A stretch of 64,000 nucleotides of DNA from Calamus simplicifolius (GCA_900491605.1 UESW01005070.1:187347-251346), one strand, 5' to 3'. Positions 1 to 10,749 are shown, counted from the stretch's first letter. The notes: generated from the letters alone by a model not told the origin. A program made the numbers and translations.

Positions 1-152
1 CGCTGATTGAATTAAGCCGCTCAGGAAGGCCGACGAGGATTGCCACCGCCGAGGATTGCCGCCTAGGAAAATCGTTTGAAAATTGCTATCTTGAGAGGAG
101 GCCATCCAAAAATTATTGTCTTTATTGCCCATAGGGTCAACTGGCCCCATAA
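1..152 (-). mobile_element. Right end of an LTR (partial, array copy 1)
   Basis: The stretch ending in cccatagggtcaactggccccataa matches the right ends of the two full LTRs at 4,892-4,919 and 10,073-10,100, and the sequence after it (aatgccccccacactccttg) matches the start of the internal region at 4,920. It is therefore the edge of a third LTR whose body lies left of the window. Orientation is inferred from the full copies, whose TATA box and tRNA-site-like motif are on the minus strand. The terminal CA has become AA. Confidence 0.7.
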
Positions 153-649
153 AATGCCCCCCACACTCCTTGAGCTTGTGTGCCGTGCATCAGCTAAGCG
201 AAAGGAGTGTAGAGCTCTTCATCTTTGTCTTGTCCTTTCATGCTTGCTTTAGTTCTGATTTCTTTCTAGTGGAGAGATCTTTTTCCTTTTGCCTTGCTTT
301 GTGTAGACATGTTCATGCTCTTTGGAGGCATGCTTTTTGCATGTTCAAAAACTTTAAGCACAGTTTGAAGGTAAGTTGATTACTGTTGGCTAGCCGAGGG
401 CAGCCAGCAATCCTCTCCCGACACAGAGTCTGAAAGTGGATGCTCGTTAACTGTGAGTTGGAGAGTCGGTTTCTCCTAACTATGAGTTGACTTTGGGTCT
501 TCTTTTTGTCATAAAGTGTGGAAGTCTCTTCGTGGCTATCCGCCGACTTGAGGCTGCCAAGATAAAGCCGTTGAGGCTGAGATAAAATTGTCAAAGCAGA
601 AATAGAGCTGCTAAGGCTGTAATAATGCTGCTGAGGCTGATAGATAGAG

Positions 650-1475
650 CTGGTGCCGATCCTGGAGGTATTAGGTGCCGAGCTAGCCTCGAGCTTTAGT
701 GTCGAGCTGGCCTTGGGCTTAGGGAGAACTTGGTGCCGAGGCCGAGGCTGCATGAAGCCGAGGGGAGCCACGAGACCGAGGGGACCTCGGTGCTGGGAGC
801 CAAGGCCGAGGGCAAGTGGAAGAGCTGAGGCCGAGGCCGTACAAGGCCGAGGGGGCAGCCGAGTGCTAAGGCCATACGAGGCCGAGGAGGCAGTCGAGTG
901 TCGAGGCCGTACGAGGCCAAGGGGGCCTGAGGCTGAGAGGCCGAGGGGAACAGGTCCGAGGTCAGTTGCTGCGGGAGCTGAGGCCGAGTGCTGAGGCCGA
1001 GGAGAAAAGCTGAGGCCGAGCATGTCTGAGGCCGTATGAGGCTGAGCGGGTTTGAGGTCGAGAGGTCGGGGGGAACAGGTCCGAGGCTGGTTGCTGCGGG
1101 AGCTGAGGCCGAGGAGAAAAGCCGAGGCCGAGCAGGTCTGAGGCCGAGAGGTCAGGAGGAACAGGTCCGAGGCCAGTTGCTGCAGGAGCTAAGGCCGAGT
1201 ATGTCTGAGGTTGTATGAGGCTGAGCGGGTCTAATGCCGAGAGGCCGGGGGAACAGGTCCGAGGCCGGTTGCTACGGGAGCTGTGGCGGTTTGAAGCCGA
1301 AGAGAAAAGCCGAGGCTGAGAGGCCGAGTGGGAAGTCCGCGGGCGAAGGGAGCCAGTGCCGGGAGCTGAGGCCGAGGCCGTACGAGGCCGAGGGAAAGGG
1401 CCAACACCGAGTGAAAACTGGTCCAAGGCCGACGGGGGGGAAGGCCGAGTTGCCAAGTTTGGTTGCAGATGCCCG
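650..1475. repeat. GCCGAGG-type minisatellite block
   Basis: Degenerate tandem repeats built on gaggccgag run through the block, with a longer motif, gaacaggtccgaggccagttgctgcgggagctgaggccgag, recurring at about 945, 1,075, 1,160 and 1,255. The unit drifts in length. Both strands stay open for long stretches, giving Pro/Ser/Arg- or Glu/Gly-rich nonsense proteins. Confidence 0.85.
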
Positions 1476-1680
1476 TCAATCTATTGGCCATTAGCCATTG
1501 AGGCAGAGTTAGAGCCGCTGAGGCTAAAGTGAAGCCGTTGAGGCTGTGATGATGCCGCTGAGGCAGAGTTGAGGCCGTCGAAAGCCTTTTGAACCCTGGA
1601 GGATGCCCGAGAGTCACTGCGATGGGACCATGCTTGGGAGCCTTTAACCTCGAAGGATGACCTAAGAGTTGAGAGTCATC

Positions 1681-1830
1681 AGGTGCCTTTTAACCCCGGA
1701 GGGTGACCTGAGGGTGCTTGGACCAGGCTCAGGTGCCTTTTAACCCCGGAGGGTGACCTGAGGGTGCTTGGATCAGGCTCAAGTACCTTTTAACCCCGGA
1801 GGGTGATGCCTTTTAAACCCGGAGGGTGAT
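1681..1830. repeat. 50 bp tandem repeat, about 3 copies
   Basis: The motif aggtgccttttaaccccgga recurs at 1,681, 1,731 and (as aagtacctttt) 1,781, a period of 50 bases, followed by a shortened fourth copy. A related single copy lies at 5,825-5,870 in internal region 2, so the expansion arose inside this element family. Confidence 0.85.
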
Positions 1831-1919
1831 ATGAGAGTTGAGTCTTTGTTGCCGAGCTGGAGTCAAGTCCTTGTTGCCGAGTTGGAGTCAAGTCCTTGTT
1901 GCTGAGCTGGAGTCAGGCT

Positions 1920-2350
1920 TAAGTGCCAATGGTACATCGGGCTTTGAGTGTCGATCGGAGTCGAGCTTTGAGTGCCGATGGTACATCGGGCTTTGAGTGC
2001 CGACCAGAGTCGGGCTTTAAGCGCCAACGCTGGGTTGATCTTAGTGCCGAGCTGGCCTCGGGCTTTGGTGCCGATGCGAAATCAGGCTTTGAGTGCCGAC
2101 CGGAGTCGGGCTTTGAGTGTCGATCGGAGTCGGGCTTTAAGTGCCAATGGTACATCGGGCTTTGAGTACTGATGGTACATCGGGCTTTGAGTGCCGACCG
2201 AAGTCTGGATTTGAGCGCCAACGCTGGGTTGATCTTCAATGCCGAGCTAGCCTCGGGCTTTGGTGCCGACGCAAAATCGGGCTTTGAGTACCAACTAGAG
2301 TCGGGCTTTAAGTGCAGATGGTACATCGAGCTTTAAGTGCCGATCGGAGT
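1920..2350. repeat. ~24 bp minisatellite with ~195 bp higher-order repeat
   Basis: The basic unit is close to gggctttgagtgccgatcgg plus a few bases. The variant ggtacatcgg appears at about 1,931, 1,980, 2,149, 2,174 and 2,320. A longer block containing cgctgggttgatctt recurs at about 2,028 and 2,222, giving a higher-order period near 195 bases. Confidence 0.8.
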
Positions 2351-2479
2351 CGGTCTTCCCTGCATGATATTTTCAAGTATCAATGAAAGAAATGCTGTCT
2401 AAGTATAATGTACTTAGCTCTCGTAGCATCCCTGTTTCCTTCTGCTAATTTGGATACTTTAGTCTGCTGGAGGTCTACC

Positions 2480-2990
2480 CCCTAGGGAATCAAGTTGATT
2501 GGAGAGGAGGTGTCGTTGCCCTTACTTAGGCCTTCCTCTGTGTTGCCGTCTGTAGGAGAGAAGGCTGCTTGGGCGGCGAGTGGTGGCTCTCTGAGCTTTA
2601 AGTCGCTGATGAGCTTGATGACAGTGGACCTCTTGCTGGGGAGAGTCCCGGTAGGATAAAGGATGGCTGGCTTGGGCAGCGACCAAGGAGCAAGTGGAAG
2701 CTTTTCCTCGCTGTTGTGTGGTCATGAAATGTTTCTTCTGGAGCTTTTGGACAGCCGCCGTCAATGCTTGGATTTGCAAGGTGAGGGTGGCAAGATGTTC
2801 TGCTTGAATGGTCTGAGATAGTGGTGATGGTGGAACGAAGAGCTGGCCTCCTGCTGCTCAAATCATTGAAGGTGCCCCCCCTAGCATAGCTGGCAAAAGC
2901 TTGTTGGATTCTTGTAATTGCCATCTTTATGATCCACCATTTTGATAAAAAGGGGATAAGGATATGCAAACTAGCATCGCTGACCCCCCC
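2480..2990 (-). pseudogene. gag-like remnant, internal region 1
   Basis: On the minus strand, just downstream of the LTR and the GGCGCGCCA motif, a frame contains LQIQALTAAVQKLQKKHF, and a shifted frame contains the segment starting GGTFNDLSSRRPALRSTITT. The matching position in internal region 2 (8,010-8,330) reads LQTQALTVAIQKLHKRYF and GGTLNELISRRSALCSTITT. Conservation of a short amphipathic helix immediately after the primer-site position suggests the N-terminal part of a gypsy-type gag. Frameshifts break it and nothing resembling a nucleocapsid or pol follows. The gag identity is an inference from position and composition. Confidence 0.4.
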
Positions 2991-3006
2991 TTCCTGGCGC
3001 GCCAAT
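2985..3006 (-). other. Primer-binding-site-like motif beside LTR
   Basis: On the minus strand the LTR is followed by GATTGGCGCGCCAGGAAGG and a G run. The same arrangement, AATTAGCGCGCCAGGTAGG plus Gs, is next to the other full LTR at 8,330-8,356. Its conserved position is what is expected of a tRNA primer site. I did not assign the tRNA. Confidence 0.45.
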
Positions 3007-3227
3007 CTGTTGCTGCCAAATCACTTTCGAGGAGCATCAGGCAATAGAAATACTTCATAGGCCTTCAGAGGAAGGACAGGGATCGCCTCTTTCAGCCGGG
3101 AACCTGTAAGAAAAGTCCTGGACTGGTGGTTCCGGCGGAGACCTTCCGATGCTCAAGTCAGCGATTTGGAGAATAGGGATTTGAATGAGAGAGTAGAGAT
3201 TCCCTCCCTTCCGTTCTTGGGGTTCGA

Positions 3228-3245
3228 GGTCTTTATATACCTGTT
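3228..3245 (-). promoter_or_regulatory. TATA box of the LTR promoter
   Basis: The minus strand reads CAGGTATATAAAGACC, a strong plant TATA box, inside the LTR. The equivalent position of the other LTR (about 8,670-8,690) reads GCATCTATAAATTGGG. Both are followed by GGGTAAGAGGGACC nearby, so the promoter region is conserved between copies. The transcription start would lie about 30 bases to the left. Confidence 0.55.
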
Positions 3246-3779
3246 CGTGGGTCCCTCTTACCCTTTGGCGATAATAGTCGGATCTTCTGTTAAGATCGGC
3301 TCCACAGGTTGGCGCCTGGCTGTCAAATGTGCTTCGCAGATATCAGCAACTACACAGTATCCGTAACCACCCGTGATCCTAGCGGAAGGTGGGTGAGCGA
3401 GCTATGCGGCAGTTGGTGTTTAGGGCCGAGGTAGGCGAAGTCGGAGCCAAGACCGAAGCCGAGGCCGAGGCCGAGTAGAAGAGCCGAGGCCGAGGCCGAC
3501 TGGGGCCGAGGCCGATTGGGAGCCAAGGCAGACTGGGGCCAAGGCCGACTGGGGCCAAGGCCGAGGATATGGGTAGATGTCCTTCACATTCACTGGGCCA
3601 TCCTTACGAAGAGAGATAAAAGGTGGTGGAGTCATCCGGTTGTCAGGCTAGGTCCCATCAGTCGGCGGAGTCGTCCGATTGTCGGGCCATGTCCCATCAG
3701 TCAGTGCGGGTGAAAAGGTTGATGGATCTAACGGATGTAGGTCCGACTTGAGGAAGTCAGGGCCACCTCGGCTCGATTG

Positions 3780-4235
3780 GAGATGCCAGGGCCGAGACGG
3801 AAGCTCGAGGCCGGGACCGAGGCGGAGGCTCGAGGCCGGGACCGAGGCGGAGGCTCGAGGCCGGGACCGAGGCGGAGGCTCGAGGCTGGGGCCGAGGAAA
3901 AAAGCTCAAGGCCGGGACCGAGGCGGAAGCTCGAGGCTGGGACCGAGGCGGAAGCTCGAGGATGGGGACGAGGCGGAGGCTCGAGGCCGGGGCCGAGGAA
4001 GAAAGCTTGAGGCCGTGGCCAAGGCAGAAGCTCGAGGCCAGGGCCGAGGAGGAAAGCTCGAGGCTGGGGCCGAGGCGGAAGCTCGAGGCCGGGGCCGAGG
4101 AAGAAAGCTCGAGGCCGTGGCCAAGGCGGAAGCTCGAGGCCAGGGCCGAGGAGGAAAGCTTGAGGCTGGGGCCAAGGCGGAAGCTCGAGGCTGGGGCCAA
4201 TGCGGAAGCTCAAGGCCGGGACGAGGTGTCTGTGG
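3780..4235. repeat. ~24 bp minisatellite in LTR
   Basis: Tandem copies of gaggcggaagctcgaggccg (with ggaa/gaag variants) fill the block, with local periods of 24, 27 and 30 bases. The corresponding block in the right LTR (9,180-9,370) is shorter, so the array has changed copy number between LTRs. Confidence 0.9.
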
Positions 4236-4424
4236 CCGAGCGAGATGATGCCAGGGCAAGGCCGACTGAGGTGCCGAGGCGAGACTGGAGGCGAGGCCGG
4301 GGCCGAGGTGGCCTACTGGGGCTGAGGCCGATCGGGGCCAAGGCCGTCTGGAGGCGAGGCCGATTGGGGTCGAGGCCAACTGGAGCCGAGGCTGACTGGG
4401 GCTGAGGCCGTCCGAGGCCGACTT

Positions 4425-4775
4425 GATGACGCCGGGGCGACTTGGATGATGTGCCGAGGCCGACTTGGATGACGCCAGGGCGACTTGGATGATGTGCCGG
4501 GGCCAACTTGGATGATGCCGGGGCGAGGCCGACCTGGAAGAGGCCGGGGCGAGGGCGACCTTAATGATGCCAGGGCGAGGCCGACCTGGAAGGTACCGGG
4601 GCAAGGCCGTCCTGGAAGAGGCCAGGGTTAGGCCGACCTAAATGATGTCGGGACGAGGCTGACTTGGAAGATGCCGGGGCGAGGCCGACTTGGAAGATGC
4701 CGGGGCGAGGCCGACCTGAAAGAGGCCGGGGCGAGGCCGACCTGAATGATGCCGGGGTGAGGCCGACACCGAGTG
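4425..4775. repeat. ~27-30 bp minisatellite in LTR
   Basis: Repeats of gaggccgacctggaagatg and ccggggcgaggccgac alternate through the block. The right LTR has the same kind of array at 9,600-9,955. All six frames lack stops for long stretches, which creates several apparent Pro/Ser-rich proteins. Confidence 0.9.
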
Positions 4776-5324
4776 CCAAGGCCGAGGGGAACAAGCCCGA
4801 GGCCGAACAAAAGCTGGCTCTATGCGGAGGAGAGAGAAAAGGTGGCGGATGGAGGGAAGGCCGAGTTGCCAAGTCTGGATGCTGTTATTGTGGCCCATAG
4901 GGGCCCACTGGCCCCATCAGATGCCCCCCACACTCCTTGAGCTTGTGTGCCGCACAACAGCTAAACGAAAGGAGTGTAGAACTCTTCATCTTTGCTCTTG
5001 TCCTTTCATGTTTACTTAAGTTCTGATTCCTACCTAGTGGAGAGAGATCTTTTTCCTTTTGCCCTGCCGGCTAGTCGAGGGTAGCCAGCAATCATCTCCC
5101 AAGCAGAGTCTGGAAGTGGATATCCACCTTTTTGTTAGAGAAATTCATCTCCTTCTGCTTCGTTTAGGGTACTTCACGTTTGTGGGGTTTGTCGGTGAGC
5201 TTGGAGGGGTTCTTTACTTATAGCTTGAGCCTACTCTTATTGATGAGCCTCAGAGAAATATGATGGTGGTGAGTCTCTTGCTGGGAAGATCTTCCACCGG
5301 ATGGATGATGGCTGCAAATAACGC

Positions 5325-5790
5325 CATTGAGGCAGAGATAAAGCCGCTGAGGCCGCTATAATGTTGCTGAGGCAGAGATAAGGCCGATGAGGCTGTGACA
5401 ACGCCGCTGAGGCAGAGATAAAGCCGATGAGGCTGCAGTAAGGCTGCTGGGGCGGAGATAAAGCCGATGAGGCTGCAGTAAGGCTGCTTAGGTAGAGATA
5501 AAGCCGATGAGGTTGCAATAATGCCGCTGAGGCAGAGATAAAGCCGATGGGACTATAAATAAAGTCGTAGAGGCAGAGATAAAGCCGATGAGGCTATAGT
5601 AAGGCCGCTGAGGCAGAGATAAAGTCAATGAGGCTGCAGTAAGGCCGCTTAGGTAGAGATAAAGCCGATGAGGCTATAGATAAAGCCGCAGAGGCAGAGA
5701 TAAAGCTGATGAGGTTGCAGTAATGCCACTGAGGCAGAGATAAAGCCGATGAGGCTGTGACAACGCCGCTGAGGTGAAGTTGTGGCTATC
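5325..5790. repeat. 40 bp tandem repeat
   Basis: The unit gaggcagagataaagccgat plus gaggctgcagtaaggccgct repeats about eleven times with a 40 base period and scattered substitutions. A two- or three-copy trace of the same unit is visible at 560-640 and 1,500-1,570 in internal region 1. Confidence 0.9.
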
Positions 5791-5964
5791 GGAAACCTTT
5801 TGAACCCCGGAGGATGACCTGAGAGTTGAGAGTCGTCAGGTTCCTTTTAACCCCGAAGGGTGATGACCTTTGATGTCGATGCTGGAGTCGGGCTTCTTTG
5901 CATAACCCTTTTAAGTATCAATGAAAGAAATATCGCCTGAGCATAGTGTACTTAGCTTTTGTCA

Positions 5965-6275
5965 CTGTTAGCCCAAGAGTCATGCCGGGGCCGACGGGGC
6001 CGACTCGGCATGGCTTGGAGATGCCGGGGCCGATGGGGCTAACCTGAAGAGGTCGGGGCCGTCTCGGTATGGGTTGGAGATGCCGGGGCTAACGGGGTTG
6101 ACCTGAAGACGTCGGGGTTGCCTCGGCATGAGTTGAAGACGTCGGGGCTGACGGGATCAACCTGAAGAGGTTGGGACTACCTCGGCTTGCTGGAGACGTT
6201 GGGGGCCGAGTGGGGCCAACCTGAAGAGGTTGGGGCTGCCTCAGTATGGCTGGAGATGCCGGGGCTGAGGGGGCA
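5965..6275. repeat. ~60-65 bp tandem repeat
   Basis: Four to five diverged copies share the order ggagatgccggggc ... acctgaagaggtcggggc ... ctcggcatg. The unit varies in length. It ends in sequence resembling the GCCGAGG block at 880-960. Confidence 0.75.
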
Positions 6276-6734
6276 GCCGAGTGCCGAGGGGGGCTTAGCG
6301 ATGTTCTGGAGGTATTAGGTGTGGAGCTGACCTCGAGATCTGGTACCGAGCTGGCCTCAGGCTCGAGTGTCGATTGGAGTCGGGCTTCCTTTAGTTCGGT
6401 GGTGGTCTGCCCCCCAGGGAATCAAGTTGATTGGAGAGGAGGTGATGTTGTCCTTGCTTGGTCCCTCCCCATCATCGTTGTCTGTAGGAGAGAAGGTCGC
6501 TTGGGCGGCGAGCGGTGGCTCTCTGAGCTTTAAGTTGCTGATGAGCTTGATGACGATGGATTTCTTGCTGGGAAGATCTCCCAGCGAATGGATGATGGCC
6601 GCAGTAGGGCCGCTGAGCTCACGAAGATGCCCTATGAGGTTGATTTTGAACAAGACTCTGGCAGACAGGGTCTGTTGGAGACGGCGCAGAACTGGGCAGC
6701 GCCTCATTAGCCATAGTGTCGTCAAGCTTCAACT

Positions 6735-7590
6735 TGAAACCGCCTCGGGGGTTTGGAAACCGCTGCGAGAGGCAATTCAACCAGTTACGGAGCCTTAGGG
6801 TCTTGAACCTACTCGGGGGCACCGCCGTGCCACGACCGAGTGGTGTCCCATGGGCCGCGATGCCGGCGAGCTCCTTTTGAACCACCTCGAAGGTTTGAAA
6901 ACCGCTGCGAGAGGCGACTCGACCGGTTACAGTGCCTTAGGGTCTTGAACCTACTCGGGGGCACCACCGTGCCGGGGCTGGGTGGTATCCCATGGGCCAC
7001 AATGCCGACGAGCTTCTTTTGAACCGCCTCGGGGGTTTGGAAACCGCTGCAAGGGGCGACTCGACCGGTTACAGAGCCTTAGGGTCTTGAACCTACTCGG
7101 GGGCACCACCGTGCCGGGGCCGAGTGATGTCCCATAGGCCGCGATGCCGACGAGCTCCTTTTGAACCGTCTCGGGGGTTTGGGAACCACTGCGAGGGGCG
7201 ACTCGACCGGTTACGGAGCCTTAGGTTCTTGAACCTACTCGGGGGCACCGCCATGCCGGGGTCGAGGGTGTCCCATGGGCCGCGATGCTGGCGAGCTCCT
7301 TTTGAACCACCTTGGGGGTTTGGAAACCGCTGCGAGGGGTGACTCAACTGGTTACGGAGCCTTAGGGTCTTGAACCTACTTGGGGGCACCGCCGTGCTGG
7401 GGCCGAGTGGTGTCCCATGGGCCACGATGCCGGTGAGCTCCTTTTGAACTGCCTCGGGGGTTTGGGAACCGCTGCGAGGGATGACTCGACCGGTTACAGA
7501 GCCTTAGGGTCTTGAACCTACTCGGAGGCACCGCCGTGCTGGAGCCGAGTGGTGTCCCATGGGCCGCGATGCTGGTGAGCTCCTTTTGTG
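6735..7590. repeat. 142 bp satellite-like tandem array, ~6 copies
   Basis: The marker tcttgaacctactcggggg occurs at 6,801, 6,943, 7,085, 7,227, 7,368 and 7,510, spacings of 142, 142, 142, 141 and 142. Each unit also contains gactcgaccggttac and tgtcccatgggccgcgatg. The array is absent from internal region 1 between its matching flanks. The regular length and low divergence suggest recent expansion. Confidence 0.95.
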
Positions 7591-8007
7591 AGATCTGGTC
7601 CTTGGATGCAAGGAAGGATTGACCGTGGTGTTGAAGGAGGTCCTTTATTGCTCATAATGTGGGAAAATACATCATTGATGACGTTCGATTTGATGACGTC
7701 CGATTATAGGCTTGAGAGCTTTTTATTTAAAGAAATTGGTCTCCTTCTGTTGAGTTGATGACCTGCCCCCCAAGAAGCTATGTTGATTGAAGATGGAAGG
7801 TACCAGTGCTGAAATCCGAGGGTAGCTGGAATGGAATCTGCATGAGGTCTTGGGCTCGGATTGGCTCTGAGGTGACTAGGAGTTAGGATTTGGGTGGGAA
7901 GTAGTGGCGCTCTTGTTGGTTAACGAGCCTGAGCCTTAAATTGCTGATGAGCTTGAGGTTGCTCTTGCTCCTGAGCTTGTTGAGATATGACGGTGGTAAG
8001 TCTCTCG

Positions 8008-8335
8008 CTAGGAAGATCTCCCACCGGATGGATGATAGCTGGCTTGAGCGGAAACCAAAGGGGCAGCGTAAGCTCTTGTTTGCTGCTGTGTGACTGTAAA
8101 ATATCGCTTATGTAGCTTTTGGATAGCTACCGTTAACGCTTGGGTCTGCAGGGTGAGAGGGTGGCGTGATGTTTTGCTTAAATGGTCTGAACTGGTTGTG
8201 ATGGTGGAACAGAGAGCCGACCTCCTGCTGATCAGCTCATTGAGGGTGCCCCCCAGCATAGCTGGCGGAAGCTTCCATTGTTGTCGTAGAGGAAGTGAGA
8301 GCTTGTAGCTTAGTGTCACAGAACTCTGCTTTCTC
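8008..8335 (-). pseudogene. gag-like remnant, internal region 2
   Basis: Counterpart of the remnant at 2,480-2,990. The minus-strand frame reads GGTLNELISRRSALCSTITT, followed by LQTQALTVAIQKLHKRYF and a Gln/Ala-rich stretch. It is in one frame here but frameshifted in internal region 1. It lies directly after the LTR and primer-site-like motif, the normal position of gag. The rest of gag and all of pol are missing. Confidence 0.4.
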
Positions 8336-8356
8336 CCCCTACCTGGCGCGCTAATT

Positions 8357-10100
8357 TGATGCTGCCAGATCACCCCCTCAAACGTCCGCGAGCATCCGGT
8401 CGCCTTCTCCAGTGAGCCTGGGATCTTCCGGCGAGCCTCTCGCACCTGGGAGCCTGCAAAAAGTCCCGAGGGCCGGAGATTCCGGCGGGGACCCTCCGAT
8501 GCTCAAGTCAGTACTATGGGCAACAGCCGTGAGCTTGAGGAAGTTCAAAAGAGAAAGAGAGAGAGAGGCTCAGAGAAGGGCTCTCTGTGAGCAAGAATGA
8601 GCATTTAGGAGTGTTGTTGTGGTTGGAGTTTGTTACCTCTGTCCCCCCTCCCTTGGTTGGGGGTCCCTCTTACCCAATTTATAGATGCTTATAGTTTGTC
8701 TGGTTTGAGTGGTTGAGGCCTCATAATGATGATTTTGATGGGTGAAATGTCAGAGCTGATGTCTGTGAGATGACTTGGGGTGCCTTGGGGGTGCTGCCAC
8801 TTGTAAGAGCATTTAAGGTGACGGCAGGGCTTGCTCCCTCTGCAGGTCAAGTCCCGTCAGAGTGGGTGGCTACAGCTGGCTGGTGGGTCATGTTCCATCG
8901 GTCAGCGGAGTCAGACTGTAGGTAGGCCACTTGATTTGGACCGCTGCAGGTTGGCAGGATATGGGCAGATGTCCTTTACATTCACTGGGCCATCCTTACG
9001 AAGAGAGATAAAAGGTGGTGGAGTTGTCCGATTGTCAGGCCAGTTCCCATCAGTCGGCAGAGTCGTCCAATTGTCGAGCCAGGTCCCATCAATCAGTGCG
9101 GGTCAGAAGGTTGATGGATCTAACGAACGTAGGTCCGACTTGAGGAAGTCGGGGCCGCCTCGGCTCGATTGAAGATGCCGGGGCCCAAGCGGAAGCTCGA
9201 GGCCGGGGCCGAGGTGGAGGCTCGAGGCCGGGGCCGAGGAAGAAAGCTCGAGGCCGGGGCTGAGGCGGAGGAAGAAAGCTCGAGGCCGGGGCTGAGGAAG
9301 AAAGCTCGAGGCCGTGGCCGAGGCGGAAGCTCAAGGCCGAGGTCGAGACGGAAACTTGAGGCCGGGACGAGGTGTCTGTGGCCGAGCGGGATGATGCCGG
9401 GGTGAGGCCGACTGAGGTGCCGAGGCGAGACTGGAGGTGAGGCCGGGGCCAAGGTGGCCGACTGGGGCCGAGGCCAAGGCCGGCTGGAGCCGAGGCCGTC
9501 TGGAGGCGAGGCCGACTGGGGACGAGGCCGACTGGAGCCGAGGCCGTCTGGAGGCGAGGCCGACTGGGGACGAGGCCGACTGGGGGCGAGGCCATCTGAG
9601 GCCGACTTGATGATGTCGGGGCGACTTGGATGATGTGTCGAGGCCGACTTGAATGACGCGGGGCAACTTGATGATGTGCTGGGGCCAACTTGGATGATGC
9701 CGGGGCGAGGCCAACCTGGAAGAGGTCGGGGCGAGGCCAACCTAGAAGAGGTCGGGGCGAGGGCAACCTGAATGATGCCGGGGCGAGGCCAACCTGGAAG
9801 GTGCCGGGGCAAGGCCGACCTGGAAGAGGCCGGGGCGAGGCCGACTTGAATGATGTCGGGGCGAGGCCGACTTGAAAGATGCCAGAGCGAGGCCGACCTG
9901 GAAGAGGCCCGGGGCGAGGCCGACCTGAATGATGCCGGGACGAGGTCGACACCGAGTGCCGAGGCCGAGGGAAACAAGCCCGAGGCCGAACAGAAGCTAG
10001 CTCTATGCAGAGGAGAGAAAAAGGTGGCGGATGGAGGGAAGGCCGAGTTGCCAATCCGGATGCTATTATTGTGGCCCATAGGGGCCCACTGGCCCCATCA
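8357..10100 (-). mobile_element. Right LTR of tandem array (full, ~1.7 kb)
   Basis: It starts TGATGCTGCC and ends GGCCCCATCA, then passes abruptly into AT-rich unique sequence, so 10,100 is the outer edge of the array. It contains the shared ttcactgggccatccttacg block at 8,979 and the two minisatellite types at 9,180-9,370 and 9,410-9,955. As minus strand it is the 5' LTR of the unit. A target-site duplication cannot be tested because the other end of the array is outside the window. Confidence 0.75.
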
Positions 10101-10357
10101 ATTACCTTTCAACATTCTTACTTTTAAATCAAATTTATAACGTTTTTATAAACAATCAGCTGATATGGTCTAGATTTATGGGCTAGAATGACATATTAGT
10201 AAATTTAAAAGAATAAAAGATTGCATCATCAATAATTCTATGCATTTAGCATAAAATTATTGTGAATTTTTTATCTTTGTAATGCTAATACCATAGGCAT
10301 TGTTATGGTTAAGAATTCTTCCTCTCTTTTTTTTTTTGAAGTGTATGTATCTAAAAT

Positions 10358-10392
<35 letters not shown>

Positions 10393-10749
10393 AAAAAAGG
10401 GAGTAGCAAGTATACATGTTCAACTAATATTGTTGAAAAAAATACTTAAAAATCTTAATCATGTATCAGTATCATTGGGCACATGCAATGCTTGAATGAA
10501 TGTTAGTGGTATGCACATTATTATTCCTAGTATTTTCTACTTCTAGTTTTGTTTCCTCCAATAAGAAGTAAACTAGAAGGTATGAATTTTATATCAATAA
10601 ATACATAAATATATATGTAAAAAATATAAACAGTTTGAGGGTCTAATGAAGAATATGTGTATCCATGCATGATACTTGCAACAACGTATAGAAACTTTTG
10701 CATTTAATAATAGGAATAGTGCTTTGGTTTTCCTTTTTGTTTTTGTTTT

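Larger units (their letters stand above)
153..3007 (-). mobile_element. Internal region 1 of the tandem LTR array (non-autonomous, gypsy-like?)
   Basis: This 2.86 kb segment lies between two LTRs and is collinear with internal region 2 (4,920-8,356): both begin with the same ~200 bases (ccccccacactccttgagcttgtg onward), share a block at 2,460-2,660 / 6,395-6,610, and end with a gag-like remnant and a GGCGCGCCA motif beside the LTR. No protease, integrase or reverse transcriptase was recognised, so the element looks non-autonomous (LARD-like). Most of the rest is minisatellite. Open frames on both strands here are a by-product of repeat composition. Confidence 0.65.
3008..4919 (-). mobile_element. 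Middle LTR of tandem array (full, ~1.9 kb)
   Basis: It begins TGTTGCTGCC and ends GGCCCCATCA (TG...CA on both strands). It is collinear with the LTR at 8,357-10,100: both share the block ttcactgggccatccttacg (3,589 and 8,979), the GCCGAGG minisatellites, and the identical right end. On the minus strand a TATA box lies about 230 bases before the LTR end, and a purine-rich tract abuts the other end, both consistent with minus orientation. Half of its length is minisatellite. Confidence 0.75.
4920..8356 (-). mobile_element. Internal region 2 of the tandem LTR array
   Basis: This is flanked by two full LTRs and collinear with internal region 1 at both ends and at 6,395-6,610. It is about 580 bases longer because it carries its own 40 bp, ~60 bp and 142 bp arrays. 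The minus-strand sequence next to the left LTR (caaggagtgtggggggcatc, 4,920-4,941) is purine-rich and could be the polypurine tract. No pol domains were found. A gag-like remnant lies at 8,010-8,330. Confidence 0.65.

Noticed and set aside
313..1617. Several open frames of 110-240 codons on both strands
   Set aside because: They lie in GCCGAGG and gaggc repeats of the element internal region and have no recognisable domain.
1681..2350. Regular short repeats that could suggest a CRISPR-like array
   Set aside because: The repeats are directly adjacent without unique spacers and the sequence is plant nuclear DNA.
3679..4604. Long open frames of 150-230 codons on both strands in the middle LTR
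   Set aside because: Same cause as above: stop-free repeat units. Frame-independent openness argues against coding.
9089..10079. Two overlapping ~320-codon open frames on the minus strand, Pro/Ser/Arg-rich
   Set aside because: They run through GCCGAGG minisatellites inside an LTR; several frames on both strands are open at once and the proteins are repeat translations with no domain.
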